A stretch of 39,709 nt of DNA from an uncultured Eubacteriales bacterium (GTDB lineage Bacteria > Bacillota > Clostridia > Oscillospirales > CAG-272): the NCBI GenBank assembly GCA_934489945.1, contig CAKSSY010000007.1:1-39709 (forward strand), written 5' to 3'. Positions 14,926 through 23,996 of the stretch are shown here, one piece after another. The position numbers were made by a program, and so were the translations under genes. Each line of letters starts with the position of its first letter. Position 1 is the stretch's first letter. The notes beneath the pieces are model-generated. The model did not search any database, was not told the DNA's origin, and was given only the letters and a program-made list of their open reading frames with translations.

Positions 14926-17900
14926 TTACTTGTTTTCGATTTCGCCGTAAAGCTCGCCCATCTTTGTCAGACGGTCATACCGTGCCTTGGCATTGGCAGC
15001 CGCCTTATCAAAGAGAACCTTTGCTCTCTCGGGGAACTGCTGTTCAAGACGTGCATAACGTGTCTCAGATTTGATGAACTGGATGTAATCGGCTGTGGGA
15101 GCCTTCGAGTCAATGGTCAGAGGATTCTTTCCTTCTGCCTTGGCAGCAGGATTATAACGGAACATCTGCCAGTACCCTGCATCAACTGCCTTCTTCATCT
15201 CAAGCTGGCAGTTCTGCATACCGCCTTTGACACCGTGCATTTCGCAAGGCGCGTAGCCGATGACAATGGACGGACCATGATATGCTTCTGCCTCGGCAAG
15301 TGCCTTAAGCGTCTGGTTCATATCGGCACCCATTGCGATCTGGGCAACATAAACATATCCGTAAGACATTGCGATCTCAGCAAGGTTCTTCTTGCCGATT
15401 GCCTTACCGGCAGCGGCGAACTGAGCAACCTGACCGATGTTGGAGGACTTGGACGCCTGTCCGCCGGTGTTGGAATATACCTCGGTATCAAAGACCATGA
15501 CGTTTACATCTTCACCCGATGCGAGAACGTGGTCAAGTCCGCCGAAGCCGATATCATAAGCCCAACCGTCACCGCCGAAGATCCAAACGGACTTCTTGGA
15601 GAGGTAGCTCTTCTCAGCAAGGATTTCAGGTGCTACAGGGCAACCCTCGGCAGCGGCTTTTTCCAACTCAACGATGAGTGCCTTGGTAGCGGCATCGTTT
15701 GCTTTGCCGTCATCCTTGGTATCAAGGTATGCCTTGGCGGCTGTCTTGAAGCTGTCGCTTGCCTTTTCAGAGGATGCCATCTCTTCAATCTTAGCAATCA
15801 GTCTTGCACGGATTGCCTTCTGTCCGAGTGCCATACCGAGACCGTGCTCGGCGTTGTCCTCAAACAGGGAGTTTGCCCATGCGGGACCGTGACCGGAAGC
15901 ATTATTTACGGTATAAGGTGTTGCAGGTGCGGAACCGCCCCAAATGGAGGAGCATCCGGTTGCATTGGAAATATACATTCTTTCGCCGAAGAGCTGTGTA
16001 ATCAGTCTTGCGTAAGAGGTTTCGGCACAACCTGCACAGGAGCCGGAGAATTCAAGAAGCGGCTGTTTGAACTGACTACCCTTAACGGTGTTATTGATCA
16101 GTTCTGCCTTCTCGGAGACATTCTTAACGGCATAGTCGAAAGCTGCCTGCTGGAACAGACCCTTTGCCTGCGGTACCATTTCGATGGCAAGCTTGGGGGC
16201 TGCTACCTTGGCGGTCTCTTTTGCTGCGGTCTTGGGATCATATTCGGGATGCTCGGCGGCAACTGTCTTTGCGGCGTTCTCAAGTGCCTTATTGGAAACA
16301 GGGCAAGCCTTGACGCAAAGGGTACAACCCATGCAATCCAGAGCGGAAACCGCCATGGTGAACTTATAGTCGGTCTTGATTACCGGTTTTGCCGTGTACA
16401 TAGTATCTGTCGGTGCCTTAGCTGCCTCGTCTGCGTTCATTGCGAACGGACGGATTGCGGCGTGCGGGCAAACGAATGCGCAGTTATTACACTGGATGCA
16501 GTTTTCGGGATGCCACAGGGGTACGAAAACGGCAACGCCGCGCTTTTCATATGCGGCAGCACCCTGAGGAAGTGTACCGTCAGCCATATCCTTGAATGCG
16601 GAAACGGGAAGAGAGTCGCCCTTCATCGCATCCACAGGTTCGACAATGTTATTGACGAAGTCGATCAGATCCTTACGATCGCCCTCGGCGGGTGCCTTAG
16701 GAGCATCGGGTGCGCAATTCTTCCATGCTTCCGGAACCTTGACCTCGTGGAAGGCATCTGCTCCTGCATCAATAGCGGCATAGTTGAGGTCAACCATTGC
16801 CTGACCCTTTTTGATATAGGACTTATATGCCATCTTCTTCATATACTCAATGGCTTCTGCGGCAGGCAGAATCTTAGCGAGTGCGAAGAATGCAGACTGA
16901 AGAACCGTATTCTTTACCTTGGCGTTACCAATCTTCTTGATTGCGATATCAGTAGCATCAATGGTATAGAACTTGACATCATTCTTAGCAATGTAGGACT
17001 TGACCGATGCGGGAAGGTGCTCGTCAAGCTCGGCATCCGACCACTGGCAATCCAGCAGGAAAGTGCCGCCCGGCAGAACGTCGCTTATCATGTCGTACTT
17101 ATTGAGGTACGCCTGATTATGGCAAGCAACGAAGTTTGCCTTATTGATATAATAAGGAGACTTGATGGGCTTATCACCGAAGCGGAGGTGAGAAATCGTG
17201 ATACCACCGGTCTTCTTGGAGTCATACTGGAAGTATGCCTGGATGAACTTATCGGTGTGGTCGCCGATAATCTTGATGGAGTTCTTATTGGCACCGACGG
17301 TACCGTCGCCGCCGAGCCCCCAGAATTTGCAAGCGATGGTGCCGGGAGCGGCGGTTACGGGTGCAACCTTCTCCTCAAGAGAGTGTCCGGTGACATCATC
17401 GACGATACCAATGGTGAAGTGTGCCTTGGGGGCATCCTTTGCCAGGTTATCGTACACTGCAAAAATGGAGGCGGGAGTGGTATCCTTTGAGCCGAGACCA
17501 TAACGTCCGCCGACAACCTTGATATTTCTGCCGACTTCCGAAAGTGCGGCAACGACATCCAGGTAAAGAGGTTCACCCAACGAACCGGGTTCCTTGGTTC
17601 TGTCGAGTACGGCGATCTTCTTGACCGTAGAGGGAATTGCTTCCGCAAGTTTGGCAGCTACGAAAGGACGGTACAGTCTTACTTTGACAAGACCGACCTT
17701 TTCGCCCTTTGCGGTGAGGTAGTCGATGACTTCCTCTGCAACGTCGCAGACCGAACCCATGGCGATAATGACACGGTCGGCATCAGGAGCACCGTAGTAG
17801 TTGAAGAGTTTGTAATCGGTGCCGAGTTTGGCATTGACCTTATCCATATATTCCTCGACGATTTCGGGGAATTTTTCATAGTATTCGTTGCAGGCCTCTC

Positions 17901-18612
17901 TGTGCTGGAAGAAAATATCACCGTTTTCAGCCGAGCCGCGGAGTACGGGATGTTCGGGGTTAATCGAACGGGAACGGAATGCCTGTACGGCATCCATATC
18001 TACCATTTCGGCGAGATCCTTATAATCCCATGCTTCAATTTTCTGGATCTCATGAGAGGTACGGAAACCGTCGAAGAAGTTGATTACGGGAACGCGACCT
18101 TTAATGGTTGCAAGATGAGCAACCGCACCGAGATCCATAATCTCCTGCTGATTGGTCTCGGCGAGCATTGCGAAACCGGTCTGACGGCAGGCATAAACGT
18201 CAGAGTGATCGCCAAAAATGTTCAATGCGTGAGAGGCAACGCAACGTGCGGAAACGTGAATGACGCAGGGAAGAAGTTCACCTGCGATCTTGTACATGTT
18301 GGGGATCATCAGAAGAAGACCCTGAGAAGCCGTGTAGGTGGTCGTGAGAGCACCTGCTGCGAGCGAGCCGTGTACAGCACCGGCTGCGCCTGCCTCGGAT
18401 TCCATTTCAACAACTTTGACGTTATCGCCGAAGATATTCTTCGCCGGTTCACCAAAGATGTTCTTGTTGGTAGCGGACCATGTGTCGGTCACCTCAGCCA
18501 TCGGACTGGAAGGGGTGATCGGGTAGATTGCGGCAACCTCGGTGAACGCATACGATACGTGTGCGGCGGCGGTGTTACCGTCCATGGAAATCTTTTTTCT
18601 TTGAATTGCCAT
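14926..18612 (-). CDS. nifJ: Pyruvate:ferredoxin (flavodoxin) oxidoreductase
   Basis: A single-chain PFOR of 1228 residues, the usual size for the fused clostridial enzyme. It converts pyruvate and CoA to acetyl-CoA and CO2, reducing ferredoxin. YPITPSSPMAE (30-40) and EMESEAGAAGA mark the pyrimidine-binding domain; two [4Fe-4S] motifs are CIQCNNCAFVCP (about 704) and CMGCTLCVKACP (about 760). GSCAGCAETS supplies ligands of the proximal cluster, and GGDGWAYDIGFGG (about 1010) with the later DTEVYSNTGGQ bind thiamine diphosphate. All key cysteines are present. The start follows AGGAGG by 7 bases. It has its own promoter and terminator, so it is a single-gene unit beside ldh, with which it competes for pyruvate. 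Confidence 0.97.
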   Translation of the reverse strand: MAIQRKKISMDGNTAAAHVSYAFTEVAAIYPITPSSPMAEVTDTWSATNKNIFGEPAKNIFGDNVKVVEMESEAGAAGAVHGSLAAGALTTTYTASQGLLLMIPNMYKIAGELLPCVIHVSARCVASHALNIFGDHSDVYACRQTGFAMLAETNQQEIMDLGAVAHLATIKGRVPVINFFDGFRTSHEIQKIEAWDYKDLAEMVDMDAVQAFRSRSINPEHPVLRGSAENGDIFFQHREACNEYYEKFPEIVEEYMDKVNAKLGTDYKLFNYYGAPDADRVIIAMGSVCDVAEEVIDYLTAKGEKVGLVKVRLYRPFVAAKLAEAIPSTVKKIAVLDRTKEPGSLGEPLYLDVVAALSEVGRNIKVVGGRYGLGSKDTTPASIFAVYDNLAKDAPKAHFTIGIVDDVTGHSLEEKVAPVTAAPGTIACKFWGLGGDGTVGANKNSIKIIGDHTDKFIQAYFQYDSKKTGGITISHLRFGDKPIKSPYYINKANFVACHNQAYLNKYDMISDVLPGGTFLLDCQWSDAELDEHLPASVKSYIAKNDVKFYTIDATDIAIKKIGNAKVKNTVLQSAFFALAKILPAAEAIEYMKKMAYKSYIKKGQAMVDLNYAAIDAGADAFHEVKVPEAWKNCAPDAPKAPAEGDRKDLIDFVNNIVEPVDAMKGDSLPVSAFKDMADGTLPQGAAAYEKRGVAVFVPLWHPENCIQCNNCAFVCPHAAIRPFAMNADEAAKAPTDTMYTAKPVIKTDYKFTMAVSALDCMGCTLCVKACPVSNKALENAAKTVAAEHPEYDPKTAAKETAKVAAPKLAIEMVPQAKGLFQQAAFDYAVKNVSEKAELINNTVKGSQFKQPLLEFSGSCAGCAETSYARLITQLFGERMYISNATGCSSIWGGSAPATPYTVNNASGHGPAWANSLFEDNAEHGLGMALGQKAIRARLIAKIEEMASSEKASDSFKTAAKAYLDTKDDGKANDAATKALIVELEKAAAEGCPVAPEILAEKSYLSKKSVWIFGGDGWAYDIGFGGLDHVLASGEDVNVMVFDTEVYSNTGGQASKSSNIGQVAQFAAAGKAIGKKNLAEIAMSYGYVYVAQIAMGADMNQTLKALAEAEAYHGPSIVIGYAPCEMHGVKGGMQNCQLEMKKAVDAGYWQMFRYNPAAKAEGKNPLTIDSKAPTADYIQFIKSETRYARLEQQFPERAKVLFDKAAANAKARYDRLTKMGELYGEIENK

Positions 18613-18633
18613 GTTTTTTCCTCCTGTAAAGCT

Positions 18634-18689
18634 ATGATAATATCCATATCATTACCTCCTATAATATCACTTTTTTTGTCACTTGTAAA
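18634..18689 (-). promoter_or_regulatory. nifJ promoter with inverted repeat at the transcription start
   Basis: On the minus strand TTTACA (18684-18689) and TATTAT (18661-18666) are 17 bases apart. AGGAGG (18655-18660) follows the -10 directly, and the expected start of transcription falls next to the inverted repeat ATGATA-N7-TATCAT (18634-18652), which could be an operator or a 5' hairpin. Confidence 0.6.
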
Positions 18690-18736
18690 GGGATAACGGC
18701 AAATTATTTCTCATTTTTACGATTTTCTTTTTACCA

Positions 18737-18771
18737 CAAAAGCCGGAACACGGAAAGTGTCCCGACTTTTG
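18737..18771 (-). terminator. Probable terminator of ldh
   Basis: CAAAAG-CGG-ACAC pairs with GTGT-CCG-CTTTTG around a GGAAA loop just after the ldh stop. The T run is poor, so termination may be partial. Confidence 0.5.
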
Positions 18772-18783
18772 GACGGATTTCAT

Positions 18784-19752
18784 TTATCTTTTGTCCGCTC
18801 CGACCGCATCAAGTGCCCGGCGGAGAATTGCGGCGGATTCCCGGAATTTCTCCTGTTCAAAATCGTTCAGCGGAATTTGGAGAACATCCTCAATACCGCC
18901 GCGCCCGACTACGCAGGGAACGCTGATACAGAGATCATGAACGCCGTAGTAGTCGCTCACCGAAGCCGAGACCGGCAGGATGGCTTTTTCGTCCCGTACG
19001 ATGGCGGAAACGATACGTCTGACCGATTCCGCGATGGCATAATACGTTGCCCCCTTGCCCTCTATGATTTTGTACGCACTTCCTTTTACTTCCTCAAAAA
19101 GCGGGTACAGACTTTCAGGAGAACAGAGACCGTCACGGCGGCGGCTGGCATTACAGAAATCTTCAAGGTTGATTCCCGAGATGTTGGCACTGCTGAAAAC
19201 CGGAAGTTCGCTATCTCCGTGTTCGCCGATGATGAATGCGTGGATGTTCCGCATATCTACACCGAACCGTTTTCCGAGGAGGTATTTCAGACGTGCGGTG
19301 TCCAGCACGGTGCCGGAGCCGATCACGCGTTCGCGTGGGAAACCGGAAATCTCCAGTGTAATCTGTGTCAGAACATCCACGGGATTGGTTACCACCAGCA
19401 GAATGGCTTCGGTGCCGGACTGCCGGATATTTGTGACGATGGAACTGAAAATTCTGACATTTTGTTCCACCAGATCCATACGGGATTGTCCCGGTCTTTG
19501 ACCCGCTCCCGCTGTGATGATAACGACGGCGCAGTCGGCAAGGTCCTTATAGTCTCCCGCGTAAATTTCCATCGGTGCGTTGAAGGGAAGACCGTGACTG
19601 AGGTCTGCCGCCTCTCCCTCCGCCTTGGGACGATCGATGTCGATGAGTACCATCTCCGAAAACAGTTTGCTTTGCATGAGGGAGTATGCCGTGGTTGCGC
19701 CGACAAATCCGCAACCGATCACGGCACATTTTCTTTCGTTTGTTTTTGGCAT
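18784..19752 (-). CDS. ldh: L-lactate dehydrogenase
   Basis: An NAD-dependent L-LDH of 322 residues that reduces pyruvate to lactate in the cytoplasm. The nucleotide fold has GCGFVG (13-18). GAGQRPGQSR (82-91) is the mobile loop, with Gln85 in the position that selects lactate rather than malate and Arg91 for catalysis. DTAR (151-154) contributes Arg154 and Asp151, and GEHGDSE carries the catalytic His178. The start at 19752 follows GAAAGGATG; an upstream in-frame ATG at 19812 lacks a site and would add 20 non-conserved residues. It lies between glpK and nifJ on the same strand. Fructose-bisphosphate control is common in this group but cannot be read here. Confidence 0.93.
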   Translation of the reverse strand: MPKTNERKCAVIGCGFVGATTAYSLMQSKLFSEMVLIDIDRPKAEGEAADLSHGLPFNAPMEIYAGDYKDLADCAVVIITAGAGQRPGQSRMDLVEQNVRIFSSIVTNIRQSGTEAILLVVTNPVDVLTQITLEISGFPRERVIGSGTVLDTARLKYLLGKRFGVDMRNIHAFIIGEHGDSELPVFSSANISGINLEDFCNASRRRDGLCSPESLYPLFEEVKGSAYKIIEGKGATYYAIAESVRRIVSAIVRDEKAILPVSASVSDYYGVHDLCISVPCVVGRGGIEDVLQIPLNDFEQEKFRESAAILRRALDAVGADKR

Positions 19753-19836
19753 TTTGTGTTCATCCTTTCCCGGGAACCGTGTTCGCGTCTCCCGCAATCG
19801 TAGTTTGGACATTTTTTCTGCGTGGTAAGCGCAAAT

Positions 19837-21321
19837 TTATTCTTCCTTTGTCCAATTCCGCACGCGGTCAACCGCTTTATGCCAAAGTGCCAGTTTTTCG
19901 GTTCGCTCCGAGTCTGTCATGTGCGGGGTAAACACCGTAACTTTTTCGTTTATGCCGCGTTCCTCAAAACATCCTTCCGCAAGACCGGCAAGTGCTGCCG
20001 CCCCAAGTGCCGTGGTTTCGACAGACGCGGGACGCAGGATCGGGACATTCAGAATATCTGCCTGCATTTGCAAAAGCAGGTTGTTTGCCGCGGCACCGCC
20101 GTCAACACGGAGCGAAGTGAGAACCGTTCCGGCATCCTTTCGCATGACATCGAGAACATCGGCAGTCTGGAGAGCCATGGATTCCAGTGCCGCGCGGACA
20201 ATGTGAGCTTTTTCGGTGCCGCGCGTAATGCCGAGAATTGCACCGCGGGCGTAGGGGTCCCAATAGGGAGCACCGAGCCCGACGAACGCCGGGACGAAGC
20301 AGACGCCACCTGTGTCATGCACACTTGCCGCAAGTGTCTCACTTTCCGCAGAATTTTCAAGAAGACCTGCCGCATCACGGAGCCATCCGATTGTCGCACC
20401 GCAGATAAACACCGAGCCCTCCAATACATAATTGACTTTGCCGTTTATTTTCCAGGCAATCGAGGTCAGCAGTCCGTTTGCCGAGCGAATCGGCGTTTCC
20501 CCGGTGTTCATCAACAGGAATCCACCTGTGCCGTAGGTGTTTTTTACACTGCCCGGGGTCACACATTTCTGTCCGAACAGTGCAGCCTGTTGGTCGCCTG
20601 CCACGCCCGAAATCGGGATTTCCTTTCCGAACAGCTTTTTGTCGGTGAATCCGAAGCGGCAGGAGGAGGGGAGGACAGCCGGCATCATGGCACGGGGAAT
20701 TTCAAACAGCTGCAGGAGGTCGTCGTCCCAATCGAGAGTGTGGATGTTGTACAGCATGGTGCGGGAAGCGTTGGACGGATCGGTGGCGTGAACTTTGCCG
20801 TTGGTCAGATTCCATATCAGCCAGCTGTCGATGGTTCCGAAGCAAAGCTCACCGCGTTCGGCGCTCTCTCTTGCGCCGTTTACGTGGTTGAGAATCCAAC
20901 GCAATTTGCTTGCCGAAAAATACGAGTCGATCAGCAGTCCCGTTTTGTCGCGGATGAAGTCGGAAAGCCCATTTCTTTTCAGCTCATCACAGAAAGCGGC
21001 GGTACGGCGGCATTGCCAGACGATGGCGTTGCAAACAGGGTTACCTGTATCTTTTTCCCAGACGACAACAGTTTCGCGTTGATTGGTAATGCCAACGGTG
21101 GCGATATCATCGGCAGAGGCTCCGACCTTATCCATGGCGTTGCGTGCGGCACGGAGTACGGAGCCGAAAATTTCGCCGGGATTGTGTTCCACCCAACCGT
21201 CATGGGGAAAAATCTGTTCAAACTCACAGGAGGCGGAGGCAACGGTCTCTCCGGACGGAGAAAATAGAATTGCGCGGGAAGAAGTGGTTCCCTGATCGAG
21301 AGCCAGAATCAATTTGGACAT
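19837..21321 (-). CDS. glpK: Glycerol kinase
   Basis: A FGGY-family kinase of 494 residues that makes glycerol 3-phosphate from glycerol and ATP. LALDQGTTSSRAILF (6-20) is the N-terminal phosphate loop; GITNQRET, GTIDSWLIWNLT, GVAGDQQAALFGQ and NTYGTGGFLLMN follow in the usual order. In the loop before PISGVAGDQQ, where many Firmicute enzymes carry a histidine phosphorylated by HPr, this protein has FTDKKLFGKE with no histidine, so PTS control is probably absent. GAGGAA lies 7 bases before the ATG. Its first 13 bases overlap the upstream unknown gene. No glpF or glpD is nearby. Confidence 0.95.
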   Translation of the reverse strand: MSKLILALDQGTTSSRAILFSPSGETVASASCEFEQIFPHDGWVEHNPGEIFGSVLRAARNAMDKVGASADDIATVGITNQRETVVVWEKDTGNPVCNAIVWQCRRTAAFCDELKRNGLSDFIRDKTGLLIDSYFSASKLRWILNHVNGARESAERGELCFGTIDSWLIWNLTNGKVHATDPSNASRTMLYNIHTLDWDDDLLQLFEIPRAMMPAVLPSSCRFGFTDKKLFGKEIPISGVAGDQQAALFGQKCVTPGSVKNTYGTGGFLLMNTGETPIRSANGLLTSIAWKINGKVNYVLEGSVFICGATIGWLRDAAGLLENSAESETLAASVHDTGGVCFVPAFVGLGAPYWDPYARGAILGITRGTEKAHIVRAALESMALQTADVLDVMRKDAGTVLTSLRVDGGAAANNLLLQMQADILNVPILRPASVETTALGAAALAGLAEGCFEERGINEKVTVFTPHMTDSERTEKLALWHKAVDRVRNWTKEE

Positions 21322-22085
21322 GGTAATTCCTCGTTTCTTCGGAATTTCAGAAGGGCGACGGTATCGTGCAGACGAAGTGCGGCAATGCTGAGAAAGCGAT
21401 TATAGGCTGTCAGGTCATTTCCTTTTGCTGCCTTAGCCGCCTTTGGCAGGATGGAGGACAGAAAATCGTTGGTTTCCCGATAAGCGTTCAGAATTCGGGA
21501 CAATTCTTTTGCTGTTTCTGCCGGCGGTATTTGCAGGCATTGTTTGCGTATCTGTTCCCAATCCGATGGCAAAGCGTGACATTCCTCCATGGCAATCTCA
21601 CAAAGTGTTACCATCTTTCTTATATAGAAAAAGTTGTCGTCGGATTTTGCTTCGGATAAATAAATATTTAATTCTGATATAAATTTCGTGTTGATTATCT
21701 GCTTTTGGGTTGCAAAACGGATGACGATTCCGGCGCAAGCGGCGGAAAGGGAGTTTTTTTCTGTCGGTGTGTACGAAAACAGAGATGTGCTCTCGCTTAT
21801 TGTTCTTGCAAGTCCGTCACAGATTCCACAGATTTCACATTCGGTATCCGATCGCTTTTTTGCCTCCGCCATTGCGTTCGACAGCATTTTTGAACGATCT
21901 TCTTCATGGAAAAAGATGCTGAATTGCAAAAGTTCGGAATCAGACAGTAAAGATGCGTCAATACCATGTATATTTAGAATGTCTATATATTTTTCTTTTT
22001 TGTCAATATGGAAAAAGGGCGAGATTTCGCCCTTTTGTTTCCCGAAAGCATCGGGCTGACAATGGTTATTATTTGATTTCAACAT
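21309..22085 (-). CDS. Unrecognised protein upstream of glpK, start uncertain
   Basis: I do not recognise this protein. It is soluble and mostly helical, up to 258 residues. A cysteine cluster, CEICGICDG, stands near the middle, followed by predicted helices (ISELNIYLSEAK, YIRKMVTLCEIAME, AKELSRILNAY, NRFLSIAALRLHDTVALL). The frame overlaps khpA by 17 bases and glpK by 13, and runs through the khpA terminator at 22012-22036. If that terminator works, translation must begin inside, most simply at ATG 21887 (193 residues). The sequence between 21887 and 21990 still looks protein-like, so 22085 is given as the longest reasonable start. Overlap with glpK suggests co-expression. Confidence 0.5.
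   Translation of the reverse strand: MLKSNNNHCQPDAFGKQKGEISPFFHIDKKEKYIDILNIHGIDASLLSDSELLQFSIFFHEEDRSKMLSNAMAEAKKRSDTECEICGICDGLARTISESTSLFSYTPTEKNSLSAACAGIVIRFATQKQIINTKFISELNIYLSEAKSDDNFFYIRKMVTLCEIAMEECHALPSDWEQIRKQCLQIPPAETAKELSRILNAYRETNDFLSSILPKAAKAAKGNDLTAYNRFLSIAALRLHDTVALLKFRRNEELPCPN
22012..22036 (-). terminator. Terminator of the ylxM-ffh-rpsP-khpA operon
   Basis: On the minus strand AAAAGGGCGA and TCGCCCTTTT pair perfectly around AATC and end in five T, 33 bases beyond the khpA stop. Confidence 0.75.
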
Positions 22086-22305
22086 TGACCTTTTTGCTGA
22101 CATTTCCGGCAGCCGCCTTGATTACGGAACGGATTGCTTTTGCAATTTTGCCGTGTTTGCCGATCACCATTCCCATGTCATCCTGCGCGACGCTGAGCAC
22201 AAGCGTGATGCTGTTTTCGTCCTCGGTTTCGATTACGGTGACTTCGTCGGGATTATCGACGATTGCCTTGGCAATGTCGATAAGAGTTGTTTTCAAATCT
22301 GCCAT
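22069..22305 (-). CDS. khpA: KH-domain RNA-binding protein KhpA
   Basis: A single KH domain of 78 residues, the normal KhpA (YlqC) size. GMVIGKHGKIAKAIRSVI (45-62) contains the GxxG RNA-binding loop. In other Firmicutes KhpA pairs with KhpB (Jag/EloR) and affects cell-wall elongation and small RNAs. It follows rpsP by 20 bases with GGAGAA before its ATG, the usual order. The genes rimM, trmD and rplS that normally come next are absent here. Confidence 0.93.
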   Translation of the reverse strand: MADLKTTLIDIAKAIVDNPDEVTVIETEDENSITLVLSVAQDDMGMVIGKHGKIAKAIRSVIKAAAGNVSKKVNVEIK

Positions 22306-22325
22306 TTGTGTTTCTCCGCCCGAAA

Positions 22326-22568
22326 TCAGTCAACGATTCCGGATTTCTTCAGGAGAGCCTTTACGGTCTCGGTGGGCTGAGCACCTTTCGAGATCCAATC
22401 CTTTGCTTTGTCGGAATCAATTTTCAGTGTTACAGGCTCTGTAATGGGGCTGTAGAAGCCGATTTCTTCGATGAATTTTCCGTTTCTGGGGTAACGGCTG
22501 TCTGCCACGACAAGGCGGTACGAGGGAGCCTTCTTGGCACCGATTCTTTTCAATCTGATCTTAACCAT
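22326..22568 (-). CDS. rpsP: 30S ribosomal protein S16
   Basis: 80 residues, full length. MVKIRLKRIGAKKAPSYRLV and SRYPRNGKFIEEIGFYSP are the S16 signature; the protein helps fold the 5' domain of 16S rRNA during 30S assembly. A GGAGGAAAAAAG site precedes the ATG. It lies between ffh and khpA in the conserved operon. Confidence 0.97.
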   Translation of the reverse strand: MVKIRLKRIGAKKAPSYRLVVADSRYPRNGKFIEEIGFYSPITEPVTLKIDSDKAKDWISKGAQPTETVKALLKKSGIVD

Positions 22569-22627
22569 TTTCTTTTTTCCTCCGAATATCTGTGTTGTTA
22601 TTTTATCTGGAAAGTCCGTTTCCTGTT

Positions 22628-23965
22628 TCAGAACGGCATTTTCATTCTTCCTTTTGCAAAACGCGCCATCTTGGCGGGGTTGGAGAAGGTTTTCATCAGG
22701 GAATTGACCTGATCGAACTGTTTTAAGAGTTTGTTGACCTCTTCGACTGTGGTTCCGCTTCCTGCCGCAATCCTTTTTTTACGGGATGCTCCCAGAATGT
22801 CCGGCTTGATCCGCTCGGCTTTGGTCATGGATTTGATGATTGCCTCCTGACGTGCCAACATTTTTTCATCTATCTTGGCATCTTTCAGTTGTGAGGGTTT
22901 CATTCCCGGCATCAAAGCGGCAAGCTGATCCATACTTCCCATTTTTTTGAGCTGGGAGAATTGATCGAGATAATCGTCCAACGTAAAGGTGGATTTCAGG
23001 ATTTTTTCCTGCAATTCTTTCGCTTTTTTTTCATCCATTGCCTTTTCGGCTTTTTCGATCAGGGTAAGCATATCTCCCATCCCGAGAATTCTGGAAGCCA
23101 TACGATCCGGGTGGAACGGTTCGATTTTATCGAGTTTTTCTCCTGTGCCGATAAATTTAATCGGCTTACCGGTTACATGGCGAACGGAAAGTGCCGCACC
23201 GCCACGGGTGTCACCGTCGAGTTTGGTGAGGATTACGCCGGTGATATCGAGAAGGTTATTGAAATTCTCGGCAACCGTTACGGCATCCTGACCGATCATG
23301 GCATCAACCGTCAAAAGAATCTCGGTGGGATTTACTTCTGCCTTGATCTTTTTCAGCTCTTCCATCAGTTCTTCATCGATATGCAGACGACCTGCCGTAT
23401 CAATGAACACCATATCACAGCCTTTTTTTTCGGCGTATTTTATGCCTTCCTTGGCAATTTTCACGGGAGATGTGTCAGTTCCCATCGAAAAGACGGGAAT
23501 GTTCAGTGTCTCACCCAGCACCTCAAGTTGCTTGATAGCGGCGGGGCGATAAACGTCACAGGCAACAAGGAGCGGATGCTTACCCTGGGATTGATAAAGT
23601 CCCGCGAGTTTTGCTGCGTGTGTAGTTTTACCTGCGCCTTGAAGTCCGACCATCATGATGACCGTCGGCGGTTTGGAGGCAATTGTGAGTTTAGACTGTG
23701 TGGATCCCATCAGGTTTGTAAGCTCTTCATTGACGATCTTGAGCACCTGTTGGGCGGGAACAAGAGATTCCATGACCTCGCTTCCGACCGCTCTTGCGGA
23801 AACGGCGGCGACAAAATCCTTAACCACTTTAAAGTTGACGTCGGCTTCCAACAGGGCGAGCTTGATCTCTCTCATGCCTGCCTTGACATCTGCCTCGGTG
23901 AGCTTACCTTTATTCTTGAATTTCTTGAAGGCGTTGCTGAGCTTTTCGCTCAAACTTTGGAACAT
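22628..23965 (-). CDS. ffh: Signal recognition particle GTPase Ffh
   Basis: SRP54 homologue of 445 residues that binds signal sequences of nascent membrane proteins and, with 4.5S RNA and FtsY, brings ribosomes to SecYEG. An N domain (1-85) is followed by the G domain with GLQGAGKTTHAAKLA (P-loop, about 106), DTAGRLHIDEEL and TKLDGDTRGG. The C-terminal M domain starts near GMGDMLTLIEKAE and contains RIAAGSGTTVEEVNKLLKQF; its last residues are methionine-rich (GRMKMPF). The start at 23965 follows GGAAGG; the frame extends 24 codons upstream into ylxM without a site. Confidence 0.97.
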   Translation of the reverse strand: MFQSLSEKLSNAFKKFKNKGKLTEADVKAGMREIKLALLEADVNFKVVKDFVAAVSARAVGSEVMESLVPAQQVLKIVNEELTNLMGSTQSKLTIASKPPTVIMMVGLQGAGKTTHAAKLAGLYQSQGKHPLLVACDVYRPAAIKQLEVLGETLNIPVFSMGTDTSPVKIAKEGIKYAEKKGCDMVFIDTAGRLHIDEELMEELKKIKAEVNPTEILLTVDAMIGQDAVTVAENFNNLLDITGVILTKLDGDTRGGAALSVRHVTGKPIKFIGTGEKLDKIEPFHPDRMASRILGMGDMLTLIEKAEKAMDEKKAKELQEKILKSTFTLDDYLDQFSQLKKMGSMDQLAALMPGMKPSQLKDAKIDEKMLARQEAIIKSMTKAERIKPDILGASRKKRIAAGSGTTVEEVNKLLKQFDQVNSLMKTFSNPAKMARFAKGRMKMPF

Positions 23966-23996
23966 AGTAGCACCTTCCTTTCGTGGGGCTTGTATT

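Noticed and set aside
15235..17490. A 751-codon open frame opposite nifJ
   Set aside because: Long antisense frames are expected opposite large genes with this codon bias; the product is Cys/Gly-rich without domains.
19822..21267. A 481-codon plus-strand frame opposite glpK
   Set aside because: The minus strand carries an unmistakable glycerol kinase; the opposite frame has no recognisable domain.
14926..22085. Phage or mobile element between the fermentation genes
   Set aside because: No integrase, transposase, tRNA target or flanking repeats were seen; the genes are ordinary metabolic ones.
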